Below are positions 1-7,270 of a stretch of 12,415 bases of DNA, one piece after another. Location: NCBI GenBank assembly GCA_026770585.1, contig MU646306.1, forward strand, positions 1,052,875 through 1,065,289. Reading direction: 5' to 3'. Position numbers and translations under genes: made by a program. The stretch is from Baffinella frigidus. Taxonomy: Eukaryota > Cryptophyceae > Cryptomonadales > Baffinellaceae. Each line of letters begins with the position of its first letter. The first letter of the stretch is position 1. Below the pieces are notes generated by a model that saw nothing but the letters and a program-made list of their open reading frames with translations, made no database searches and was not told the origin of the DNA.

Positions 1-6
1 CAATTT

Positions 7-395
7 ACTTTGCAGTCCTCATAACCTTGCATCTTTACCCTCATCGTCAGGTGCCCTTGGAGCCTGGATACCCACAGGTACCTTTGAAGGGGTCGGAGGA
101 CGGCGCCCTGGTGGGAGGGAACAGCTCGTCGGGCACGAGCATGGCCTCGAGATTGGTCCGGGTGATTGGGAGGGATAGCCAATTTCTCACGAACAAGAGC
201 ACGAGTGAACCAGAGCACGAGTGCATGACATCTACTTTGGAGTCCTCATAACCTTGCATCTCTCAGAGCCTAGATACCCACGGATACCGTGCCCGTGCCC
301 TTGGATCCTAGATACCTTTGAAGGGGTCGAAGGACGGCGTCCTGGTAGGAGGGAACAGCTCGTCGGGGACAATCATGGCCTCGAGGTTGATCTTC
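7..395. repeat. Tandem ~225-bp duplication
   Basis: About 7-165 and 232-392 are degenerate direct copies (shared cagtcctcataaccttgcat-like start, gatacccac, acctttgaaggggtcg, gaggacgg, gagggaacagctcgtcggg). Each copy includes one exon-like block. Confidence 0.75.
82..157 (-). pseudogene. Exon-like block, copy 1, truncated at its 5' end
   Basis: Encodes NLEAMLVPDELFPPTRAPS then SDPFK, nearly identical to copy 2, and also ends at a donor-like AAAG|GTACCT. Homology stops upstream near 157, so the first half of the exon is missing. The flanking intron-like sequence (down to about 7) is duplicated as well. Confidence 0.35.
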
Positions 396-438
396 AGGAG
401 CTTGATGGTGTTGCCAGCCTCCGCGCTCTCCCGAGGCG
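316..438 (-). pseudogene. Exon-like block, copy 2 (unrecognised protein)
   Basis: Read on the minus strand between acceptor gcaccag|CG and donor AAAG|GTATCT there are 40 uninterrupted codons: PRESAEAGNTIKLLKINLEA then MIVPDELFPPTRTPSFDPFK. The block is phase 1 in and out. Two further degenerate copies nearby (82-157, 529-593) keep much of this reading frame, which suggests it was once or still is coding. I do not recognise the family. No complete gene can be assembled around it in the window. Confidence 0.4.
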
Positions 439-528
439 CTGGTGCGGGCATGCTTGTTACTCGCGTGTTTCACAGCGGAGGTGTCACTCACGTGTTTGAA
501 AGGGGAAAGGTCACGGATTTGTTTGAAG

Positions 529-593
529 CATGGCCTCGAGGTTGATCGTCAGGAGCTGGATGATATTGCCTGCCTCCGCGCTCTCCTGGGGCG
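529..593 (-). pseudogene. Exon-like block, copy 3, truncated at its 3' end
   Basis: Encodes PQESAEAGNIIQLLTINLEA then M, preceded by a good acceptor with pyrimidine tract (ctctccctgcttcag|CG). After the Met the sequence changes abruptly to the tttgaaacaaatc-type repeat, so this copy is a recombinant remnant. Confidence 0.35.
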
Positions 594-948
594 CTGAAGC
601 AGGGAGAGTTTGTTGATTACACGACTAGCTTGACAAACGTTCTGAAAAAGCCCTTGCAGGTTTTGGGGGGCAGCTAGGATCTGGAGTTCTATCATGCACT
701 ACTCGGTGTTGTGGGATTCTTGTCACGCGCGTGTTTGGAAGCGGAGGTGTCACTCGCGTGTTTGAAAGGGAAGGTCACTGATTTGTTTCAAAGAGATGGT
801 GCGAAAAAAGCAGGTTCGCCTTTGAAAAAGTTCTCTTCATTGCGGCTCAGAGTTTGTGCGTGGTGTGGGTATGAGGTCTGGGGGGGGGAACTCAGGAAAC
901 AGAGATAGAGAGAGGTGAAGGTGAAGGGGACAGGCGACACAGAGATAT

Positions 949-987
949 GTGGAGGTGGAGGTGGAGGTGGAGGTGGAGGTGGGGGTG
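949..987 (+). repeat. GGAGGT microsatellite
   Basis: About six perfect GGAGGT hexamers followed by gggggtgg, inside a purine-rich tract (about 890-1035) of aggtgaagg-type units. The G-runs could form quadruplex DNA. Confidence 0.9.
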
Positions 988-1032
988 GACGGGGCAACAC
1001 AGAGAAAGGTAAAGGTGGAGGTGAAGGTGGAA

Positions 1033-1498
1033 GGGACAGGTACTTGCGCGCAAGTACTTGTCACCCATTTGTTTGAAAGAGATGGTGCGAGAACTGCAGG
1101 ATCGCCTTTGAAAACAATCTCTTCATTGGTGCTCTGAAGTGAAAGTCCAGCTCTCTTCGCCAAAGAAGGTAAAGGTATCCCTTAAACCCTAAGAGAGGTA
1201 AAGGTATTGTACTTTTCGGGTCAGCGCGGATTTTCTCGAGGTCGGGTCGGGGTGTCGAGAAATGAAAATCTCGATAATTGGTGCGTCGATCTAAAGTTTT
1301 ATGCTATCTTGTGCATTGATATGATGACAAGATGCACCCCCCACCAACAATATGTCACAAATACTAGAGCCCTTTTTCGATTTTTTCGATTTTTCCCGAC
1401 TCCCCGACTCCGACCCAAAATCCGCGCTGACCCGAAAAGTACAATATCCCTCAAACCCTAAACCCTAAACCCTAGGACGGGACAGGTACTTGCGCGCA
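1033..1498. repeat. 20-bp direct repeats bracketing 446 bp
   Basis: gggacaggtacttgcgcgca occurs at 1033-1052 and again at 1479-1498. The first copy is part of an 18-bp perfect palindrome gtacttgcgcgcaagtac (1040-1057). The enclosed segment contains the TIR element at 1205-1446 and a short CCCTAAA run. Confidence 0.75.
1205..1446. mobile_element. TIR element (MITE-like), 30-bp perfect TIRs
   Basis: 1205-1234 and 1417-1446 are perfect inverted copies (tattgtacttttcgggtcag and ten more bases). Degenerate pairing continues inward (gtcgggtcggggtgtcga against tccccgactccgac). The ends begin and finish with TA, consistent with TA target duplication. About 242 bp and no transposase, so non-autonomous. 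Confidence 0.8.
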
Positions 1499-2110
1499 TG
1501 AGGAGCAGCCTCCAGTCGGTCGTGGGGAAGTCCGCGAACATCACCGCCGGAGCGCCATCCGTTAGCTTTGGCGCTGGGAGCTGGTTTAGGCGTTTAGGTT
1601 TATGGTTTAGGGTTAGGGGTTAGGGGACTACGCGTTAGCGTGGAGCGCTATCCGTTAGCTTGGGCGCGGGGAGCTGGTTGGGAGTTTAGGGATTAGGGAT
1701 TGGGGTTGAGGGTTAACGGAAAAGGCGTAAGTGTGGAGTGCTATCAGTTGCCTTTCGCGGGGGAAGCTGGCGAACACCGGAATACACGTTTAGCTGGAGT
1801 CACGTCGGGGTTTGTGAGTGAACGCCGGAGCGCTATCCGTTAGCTTTGGAAGGTTTAGGGCTTAGTCATTGGGTTTAGGGCTTAGTGGTTCAGGGTTGAC
1901 GGAATACGCGTGAGCATGGAGCGCCGTCCGTTAGCTTTGGCCCGGGTAGCTGGAACGTAACATAATTCGCGTTAGCGTGGAGCGCTATGAATACGCATTA
2001 GCTCGGAGCGCTGACGGAATACCCGTTAACGTAGAACGTTGTCCGTTAGCTTTGGCGGGGGGAGCTAGCGCACAACGGAACACGCGTTAGCGTTTTCAAC
2101 AACTTGCGAC
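1499..2110. repeat. Degenerate repeat with gttagc/ggagcgctat motif
   Basis: At least six partial copies of acgcgttagcgtggagcgct followed by atccgttagctttggcg and ggggagctgg, at about 1543, 1630, 1730, 1822, 1908, 1970 and 2030, at irregular spacing and mixed with short TTTAGGG runs (1585-1625, 1680-1720, 1850-1900). No gene seen. Confidence 0.7.
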
Positions 2111-2194
2111 AAGTCGGGAACTATGAGAGCTGGGGTTGGTGACAGGTTCTGCACCCCCTTTGTGCGCAATGGCTGAATCGTCCCGCGTTGGAGG

Positions 2195-2485
2195 ATAGGG
2201 TCTAGGGTTTAGGGTTTAGGGAATGTGAAGAAATCTCGGTATCGAGTTGGAAAATGAAGGAGCCCGGCCGGAACCTAAACCCCAAGCTCTAAACCCTAAA
2301 TCCTAAACCCCAAAACCTAAACCGTAACACTTAAACCCTAAACCCTAAACCCCAAATTGTATACCCTCAACCCTGAACCCTCAACCCTCAACCCTCAACC
2401 CTCAATCCTCAACTCTCAACCCTTAAACCTAAACCCTCACCCCTACACCGTGGACCCTAAACCCTAAACACTAAACCCTGACCCC
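2195..2485. repeat. Telomere-like repeats in opposite orientations
   Basis: A short TTTAGGG run (to about 2222) is followed, after 50 unique bases, by a CCCTAAA block (2272-2485) that includes a CCCTCAA-rich part (2364-2420). Orientation therefore flips within 50 bp. Confidence 0.85.
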
Positions 2486-2566
2486 GAAGCGCACCGTGAC
2501 AGCTTTCCACTCGTAGTCTCGCTGCGGCTTCTTGCGCGGGGGCTCCACCTGCCTCGGCCCGTGCCC
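2483..2566 (-). pseudogene. Exon-like fragment inside telomere-like repeats
   Basis: On the minus strand, between acceptor cctggcgcag and donor TTCGGG|GTCAGG, 28 codons are open: GHGPRQVEPPRKKPQRDYEW then KAVTVRFG. Composition looks coding, with a basic PPRKK stretch. The first half of the block is repeated 232 bp downstream (2761-2832) with changes. The product is not recognised, and I see no neighbouring exons. Confidence 0.3.
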
Positions 2567-2836
2567 CTGCGCCAGGCAAGTAGGGTTCAGGGTTGAGGGT
2601 GTGGGTTTTGGGGTTCAGGGTTTGGGGGTTGGGGATTGGGGTTTGGTTTTAGTGTTCAGGGTTTAGGGTTCAGGGTTCAGGGTTTGGCGCATGGGTTTTG
2701 GGGTTAAGGTTGCAGGATTTAGGGTTTAGAGTTTAGAGTTCAGGGGTCTGGGATTCGGGCTTCGTGCGTGGAGGCTCCACCTGCCTCGGCCCGTGCTCCT
2801 GCGCCAGGCAAGTAGGGTTCAGGGTTGCGGAGTTTG
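2529..2836. repeat. ~70-bp direct repeat within telomere-like array
   Basis: ggctccacctgcctcggccc with gtgc[c/t]cctgcgccaggcaag and following gtagggttcagggttg occurs at about 2529-2596 and 2761-2832. Both copies are followed by TTTAGGG-type sequence, as if the unit and the array were duplicated together. Confidence 0.8.
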
Positions 2837-3258
2837 GGTTTGGGGCTTGTAGTGTAGGGTTGAGGGTTTAGGGTTTAGGGCTTGGAGGTGGGGTTTGGGG
2901 ATTAGAGTTTAGGGTTTAGGGTTGAGGTTTAGGGTTGCGTGTTTGGGGTGTAGGGTGTAGGGTTTAAGGGTTGAGATTTAAGGGTACGGAGTTACAGGTT
3001 ACTGGTTAGGGTGTAGGGTGCATGGTTTAGGGTTTAAGGTTTAGGGGTTTGTGGTTTGGGTTCAGGGTTCAGGATTAGGGTTTAGGGTTTTATGGTTTAG
3101 GTTTTATGGTTTAGGGGTGTTTAGGGTTTAGGCTGTAGCGGTGCGCGTTGAGCGTTGAGCGTTGAGCATTTAGGGTTCAGGGTGTAGGGTTCGGGGTGAT
3201 GTAGGGGTTGGGATTTAGGGTTTGGGGTTTAGGATTTAGGGTTTAGGATTAAGCTTTA
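2580..3258 (+). repeat. Degenerate TTTAGGG array
   Basis: Nearly continuous TTTAGGG variants (TTCAGGG, TTGAGGG, TGTAGGG, TTTGGGG) interrupted only by the ~70-bp repeat. It ends a few bases beyond the stop codon of the HIRAN gene, so it would form the 3'UTR or terminator region of that transcript in CCCTAAA sense. Confidence 0.9.
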
Positions 3259-3262
3259 AGAG

Positions 3263-4002
3263 TTAGCGTGCCTGGTTCGGGTCGGGCACAGGGCGCTTCT
3301 GGTCGTTCATCGCCCCTTGCTGGTACTGCCGCGCAGGAGGTGACGGGCGCTTGTCGGGCTGGTACTGTCCCCCAGAAGACCCCGGCTGGTTCTGCCCCCC
3401 CCCTTGCTGGTACCGTCCCCCAGAAGCCCCCGGCTGGTACTGCCCTCCCCCCTGCTGGTGCTGGCCCGAAGACCCCGGCTGGTGCTGGTGCTGACCCGAA
3501 GACCCCGGCTGGTACTGCCTCCCAGAATTCCCCTGCTGGTACTTTCCACCCGACGCCCCTTGCTGGTGCTGGCTTCCCGAAGACCCCGGCTGGTTCTGCC
3601 CTCCAGAAAACCCCTGCTGGTTCTGGCCCCCCGACGCACCCTGCTGGTAGCCCCCCCCCGAGGACCCCTGCTGGTACTGGCCACCCGAAGCCCCTTGCTG
3701 GTTCTGGCTCCCCGACACCCCTTGCTGGTACTGCCCTGCCGACGCCCCCTGATGGTTTTGCCCCCCACTCTGCTGGTACTGTCCTCCCGAAGCGCCCGGC
3801 TGGTACTTTCCACCCGAAGAACCCTGCTGGTTCTGCCCGCCCTGCTGGTGCAGCCCGCCCGATTGCGCTTGCTGGGGAGCAGCACGGGGCTGCGACGCGG
3901 GGGGGGCAGGCTGCGCGGCCGCGGCGGGCTTCTTGGTGTTGGGCTTGGCGACGGTAGGCTTGTAGTCGCGCAGCTCGCTCTGCAGCTTTTTCCACGCGGC
4001 GC
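3263..4002 (-). CDS. HIRAN gene exon 4, Q/G-rich repeat tail
   Basis: The acceptor is gactgcgcag|GC, phase 1. It encodes AAWKKLQSELRDYKP, a K/A/P-rich linker, then about eighteen copies of a degenerate 9-mer of the form Q-(Y/N/H)-Q-(Q/P)-G-x-S-G-G, and a basic end (KRPSPPARQYQQG...PNQAR) before TAA. The DNA is a 27-bp minisatellite, which explains why long open frames exist on both strands here. Tyrosine, glutamine and glycine composition resembles prion-like, phase-separating tails. Repeat number is likely polymorphic. Confidence 0.7.
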
Positions 4003-5211
4003 CTGCGCAGTCCGAAACACGCACCCCCGCGAGATCAGAGCGCTGGCATGAGAGCGTCGTGCACGAAATGCCCCCGAGCGAAAAGTTGGCAGGGTGCGGA
4101 GCGCAGAGAGATTGGTGATTTATTGCCAAAGAACCAGCGCCAGCACCGCACATGCTCCACGCATTGTGCTACTTACTGTGCCCAGTGGGGAGCGCACCTG
4201 CAAGCACGTCGGGCGGCGTCGGTGCGGTCTGAAAGATCTCGCACTCGGCGCTGAGCGTCTTGGCGTGGGGAGCGGGGGTGGTGGTGAGGCGCGCTGTGGT
4301 GGAGATGACGCCGGCGTCGAGAAGCACGGCCAGCCACTCGGACTTCACCTTCGGGACGTGCCCGATCTGGAGAGGGTGCGTTCCGTCAGGCTGCTGTCAC
4401 ATGTTCAGGAGAATTCGGTCCGAGGTGCGGCGATGCGGGGGAGGAGTCCAAGGCAGGGACGCATGCGACGCCGGGAGGGGATGAACCTGCATCTTCGCAG
4501 CGAGGACCTTGACGGCTTTGGCGTCGAACTTGTTGGTCGGTTCGCGCTCGAGCTGGAGCTGCTCCCCGGCGAAGCGAGGCTTTCCGGTGGTCTTATAGAA
4601 CTGCGTGCCAGCCGGGCGGTCAAGAGACGCCGCACAAACAGTGATCGTGAGACCGGCGTCACCTCGCTGCGCAATCGTGGTGAAGGTGCAGGGTAGGGGA
4701 GGGGAGGGGAGGGGAGGGCGACCTGGCAGCCCACCACATCGAACGTGATCGGTCCGAGCTTCTGCGGCCAGTCACCAGGTGGCGCAGGGGCCTCGCGCGG
4801 CGCAGGCTCAGGCGCGTTGCCCTGGTTTGGGCGCTTCTTGAGGGGAGTGAGCTGCGCCGAGCATCCGCCGCCGCTGTCGCTCTCCCCGTCCGAGTCCAGG
4901 TCGAAAGGGTCGGCTTTGCGCGGTAAGGTCGACTGCAACTTCAGCTTCCGCGCGGGCCTCTTTTCCCCGGCCCCCCACCCGCCCCCATGCTCGTCCCCGT
5001 CATCACCCGCCGGAGGCGCTTCAGGCTGCTCCACAACTGGAGCGGCGGTTTTAGCCAGCGGCTTGAACGAGCGCGCCCTGCGCGCAGCCTTCTCGGCAAG
5101 TTCCGCCTCGAGCTCCTTCTCCCTCCGCTCTTTGTCCGCTGCCGCCGTGGCCAGCGTGGCCGCCGGCACGCGGCGCACGGGCAGGAAGAACCCAACCCCG
5201 CCCCTCGCCAT
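3263..5211 (-). CDS. HIRAN-domain protein with Q/G-rich repeat tail, four exons
   Basis: Gene model, read on the minus strand: exons 5211-4723, 4600-4487, 4366-4198 and 4002-3263, joined by three GT-AG introns of 122, 120 and 195 bp, giving about 503 residues. The N-terminus (1-150) has a charged stretch (KERREKELEAELAEKAARRA) likely to be helical or coiled, an acidic patch (DLDSDGESDS) and basic LKKRP, which could be a nuclear signal. Residues about 152-250 match the HIRAN domain: VVGCQFY, EREPTNKFDAKAVKVL, IGHVPK, LLDAG. In HLTF and Rad5 this fold binds DNA 3' ends at stalled forks. Here no SWI2/SNF2 helicase or RING follows, so function beyond DNA binding is unknown. Residues about 305-485 are Q/N/Y/G-rich 9-mers, prion-like in composition. 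The start at 5211 has G at -3 and G at +4. The frame stays open upstream to 5430, but only through a tandem repeat, so I excluded it. TAA is followed within 15 bases by telomere-like repeat. Fold assignment is strong; splice sites are inferred. Confidence 0.8.
3300..3860. repeat. 27-bp coding minisatellite
   Basis: On the plus strand the unit reads roughly ggctggtactgcc..ccgaagaccc, about eighteen degenerate copies in a 9-codon period. Substitutions fall largely so that the minus-frame Q/G/S/Y composition is kept. One or two units are shortened (GGG or QHQHQ variants), always in multiples of three bases. Confidence 0.85.
4198..4366 (-). CDS. HIRAN gene exon 3
   Basis: 56 codons plus one base. 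It starts IGHVPKVKSEWLAVLLDAGV, the C-terminal strand and helix of HIRAN, after acceptor ctctccag. Two phase-1 donors are possible: CAG|GTGCGC ending the exon at 4198, or the stronger consensus CA|GTAAGT ending it at 4177, which adds 7 codons. Both keep frame with exon 4, so both isoforms could exist. Confidence 0.65.
4487..4600 (-). CDS. HIRAN gene exon 2
   Basis: 38 codons, phase 0 on both sides, from FYKTTGKPRF to KVLAAKMQ. It contains the most conserved HIRAN stretch, EREPTNKFDAKAV (compare the R-D/E-P-N-N-x-x-D-x-x-A-I/V-x-V pattern of the family). The acceptor ggcacgcag|TTC was chosen over an upstream AG near 4690 because it joins VVGCQ directly to FYKTTG with no insertion relative to known HIRAN domains. 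The donor is CAG|GTTCAT. Confidence 0.75.
4723..5211 (-). CDS. HIRAN gene exon 1
   Basis: 163 codons, phase 0 at the end. Starts MARGGVGFFLPVRR and ends FDVVGCQ, the first beta-strand of the HIRAN domain. The donor is CAG|GTCGCC at 4722-4721. The intron begins with a C-rich tract (ctcccctcccctcccc on the minus strand), and the plus strand has G4-like GGGGA runs at 4691-4718. Intron 1 must be removed: reading through leaves the HIRAN fold, whereas splicing to 4600 restores it exactly. Confidence 0.75.
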
Positions 5212-5249
5212 GTCTCCCCTCCTGTCTCTCTCTGTGGAGGTTGGCCGCT

Positions 5250-5430
5250 CGGCGCGTCCAGGACGAGGTTGGGCACCCACGTTCCCAGGAGGGGGGGCGC
5301 GTACACCCCTGGCGCGGCAAACTCCTGGCGCCGGAGGGGGGGTGCGACAAAATCCGCGGCGCGTCCAGGACGAGGTTGGGCTCCACCAATGGGCCCAAGA
5401 GGGGGGGCGCCCGGCGAAGATCGAGGGCAC
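5250..5430. repeat. 107-bp tandem repeat upstream of the HIRAN gene
   Basis: A 25-bp exact match (cggcgcgtccaggacgaggt then tgggc) occurs at 5250-5274 and 5357-5381, each followed by cca-rich sequence and a G-run (gagggggggcgc). It sits 40-220 bp upstream of the HIRAN start codon and keeps that frame open, which is why the open frame looks longer than the gene. Confidence 0.8.
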
Positions 5431-5451
5431 AAAGCGAGAAAAAAAAATCTG

Positions 5452-5960
5452 ATGTTGACTTTAGTGGCAAAAGTGGCTGAAAATTGAGGCTCGTAACCTG
5501 TGGAACCACGGCCACTTAAAGAAGTCGCACTTTCAGTGAGGGACTCTTTCTCTTTCCGTTGAACCACAGCGATGTTTCTCAGTGGATTCCAGCGTCTGAG
5601 CACGGCGCGATACGCCTCAGCCGCAAACCCCTCCGTTTACGCCCGGGAATCGCGACAAAATGAGATTCTCGAAAAACAAACATGTTGACGTAGGGCAAAA
5701 GTGGCTGAAATGAGGCTCGGCACCTTCAATTTTTTGTTGCGGGCAGATGGGCCTAAAGAGGGCTCTTCCTTTCTTCGTTCGTTCCCTAGATGAGCGCTGT
5801 TTCTCGGTGGGTTCCAGCCTCTGAGCACGGCGCGATACGCCAGCGCCGCAAACCCGCGACTCCATTTACGCCCGGGGATCGCCACAAATTGAGCAACGCG
5901 GGAATAAAAAGTCAGAGATGTTGACTTCGCCAAAAGTTTGCCAAAAAGTGGTTCCGACAT
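5452..5960 (+). repeat. ~230-bp tandem repeat, two copies plus a fragment
   Basis: Copies begin at about 5453 and 5682 (atgttgac..., then caaaagtggctgaaa) and share a conserved right half with ctgagcacggcgcgatacgc and gccgcaaaccc. A third start at about 5918 is truncated near 5960. A dispersed copy is at 9025-9225. Function unknown. Confidence 0.8.
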
Positions 5961-6064
5961 GTGTCCGGGGAAGGAGCTCCCGTGCGGGACAGTAGGAACG
6001 AGAGGTATCCAGATTCATCAGCCTTTGTGACCCACGTATGACCTTGAGTGTTTTGATGACCTTT

Positions 6065-6358
6065 CTCAGGTTTGAAAGTGTGGTGTTGAGGGTTCAGGAT
6101 TTAGGGCTCAGTTTCTAGAGCTCAGGGTTTAGGGTTCACGGTTTGGGGATCAGGGTTTAGGGTTTGTGATTCATGGTTCAGGATTCAGGGTTCAAAAATA
6201 TAGGGTTGAGGTTAAGGGTTGAGGGTTCAGAGTCTAGATTTAAGGTTTAGGGTGTAGGGTTTAGGGTTTAGGGTTCAGGGTTTAGAGTGCAGGGTGAAGG
6301 TTGTAGTGTTTAGTGTTTAGGGTTTAGGGTTTAGAGTTTAGGGTTTAGGGTTTAGGGT

Positions 6359-6411
<53 letters not shown>

Positions 6412-6840
6412 GGTTGGTGGTTGTGGGTTGAGGGTCGAAGGTTGAGGGTATGGGATTTAGGGTTGAGGGTTTAGGGTTCAGGTGTTCGAATGCAAGGTTG
6501 ATTTTTTAGTGTTGAGTGTTGAGGTTTGATGGTTGATGGTTGAGGGTTGAGGGTTGAGGGATTAGGGTTTAGGGGTTAGGGTTGAATATTTAGGGTTTGG
6601 GATGTAGGGTTGAGGTGTTCAGGTTTAGGGTTTAGCTGTTCGGGTTAAAAGTTGATTGTTGAGTGTTAAGTGTTGATGGTTTACAGTTGATGGGTCAGGG
6701 TTTAGGAATCAGGAATTGGTGTTAGGTTAAAGGGTTCAGTGTTCAGTGTTTAGTGTTTAGTGTTTAGGGTGTAGGGTTTGGGGTCTAGAGTTTAGGGTTG
6801 AGGGTCTAGGGTTTAGGGTTCAGGGCTTTGGGTTTAGGTT
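6065..6840 (+). repeat. Degenerate TTTAGGG array with a pure TTGAGGG block
   Basis: A continuous array of variants. At 6358-6413 there are eight perfect TTGAGGG units in a row, showing local homogenisation of a variant heptamer. No gene seen. Confidence 0.9.
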
Positions 6841-6947
6841 TTCTGCTGCGATCCTCTGCACCGGGTGTTTTGATGTGATCGGAAAAGAAGCACGGCTTTT
6901 CTGCATAACCATTTCCAGTGTCCGCCTACGGTGGGAGCTACCAACTT
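6839..6947 (-). repeat. Dispersed ~100-bp repeat, inverted copy
   Basis: Matches 8171-8271 in reverse complement: gcgatcctctgcaccggg, atgtgatc, gcttttctgca and ttccagtgtccgcctac. Partial copies also lie at about 7200-7240 (actggaact, tctgcagaaaagcca) and 8628-8715. It interrupts the telomere-like array. Unidentified family. Confidence 0.75.
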
Positions 6948-7019
6948 TCTCGGGTGTCGAGCTTAATTTAGGGAACTTGAATTCCTGACTGGATATGTCA
7001 ACTTGAGCCGTCTGCCTAT

Positions 7020-7170
7020 ACTGGGCTTGAGGCTTTAGCTTTTAGGTTTTAGGGTTGATGCTTGAGGGTCCAGGGTTCAGGGTCTAGGGTTAGGGTTCGG
7101 GGTTTAGGGTTTAGAGGGGTTTAGGGTTTAGAGTTGTGGGTTTAGGGTTTAGGGTTTTGGGTTGAGGTCC
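7020..7170 (+). repeat. Telomere-like array segment
   Basis: TTTAGGG variants between two non-telomeric islands (6840-7020 and 7170-7270). The islands carry pieces of the dispersed ~100-bp repeat and no gene. Confidence 0.85.
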
Positions 7171-7270
7171 TTAAGATCCTCTGGATTCTTTTAACTTCCG
7201 CCATTCACGAACACTGGAACTGATTCTGCAGAAAAGCCAGGACCACACCCCAGGCTCACACCATATCCTT

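Larger units (their letters stand above)
452..1140. repeat. Degenerate repeat family with tttgaaaggg/gatttgttt motif
   Basis: 452-527 resembles 718-794 (tcacgcgcgtgttt, agcggaggtgtcactcgcg, gtttgaaagg, gatttgttt). 768-855 resembles 1060-1140 (atttgtttgaaagagatgg, cgcctttgaaaa, tctcttcattg). Both strands of the second pair keep an open frame, so coding status is undecided. Between the copies lies purine-rich sequence. Confidence 0.65.

Noticed and set aside
3268-4051. Long plus-strand open frames (229 and 215 codons) opposite the HIRAN gene tail
   Set aside because: They mirror a 27-bp minisatellite with no stops in those frames. The products are monotonous P/A/G/T or L/V/P/R repeats, and the minus strand has the supported gene.
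5212-5430. N-terminal extension of the HIRAN protein to an upstream Met at 5430
   Set aside because: The extra 73 codons are translated from the 107-bp tandem repeat and contain repeated SPTSSWTRR-like phrases; the Met at 5211 has a good initiation context.
5540-5900. Exon 1 copies of the kinase in the ~230-bp repeats
   Set aside because: After the conserved block the sequences downstream do not resemble the NEK exon 1 coding sequence.
6358-6413. CRISPR array
   Set aside because: The repeat is a 7-base head-to-tail telomere variant with no spacers, in a eukaryotic context.
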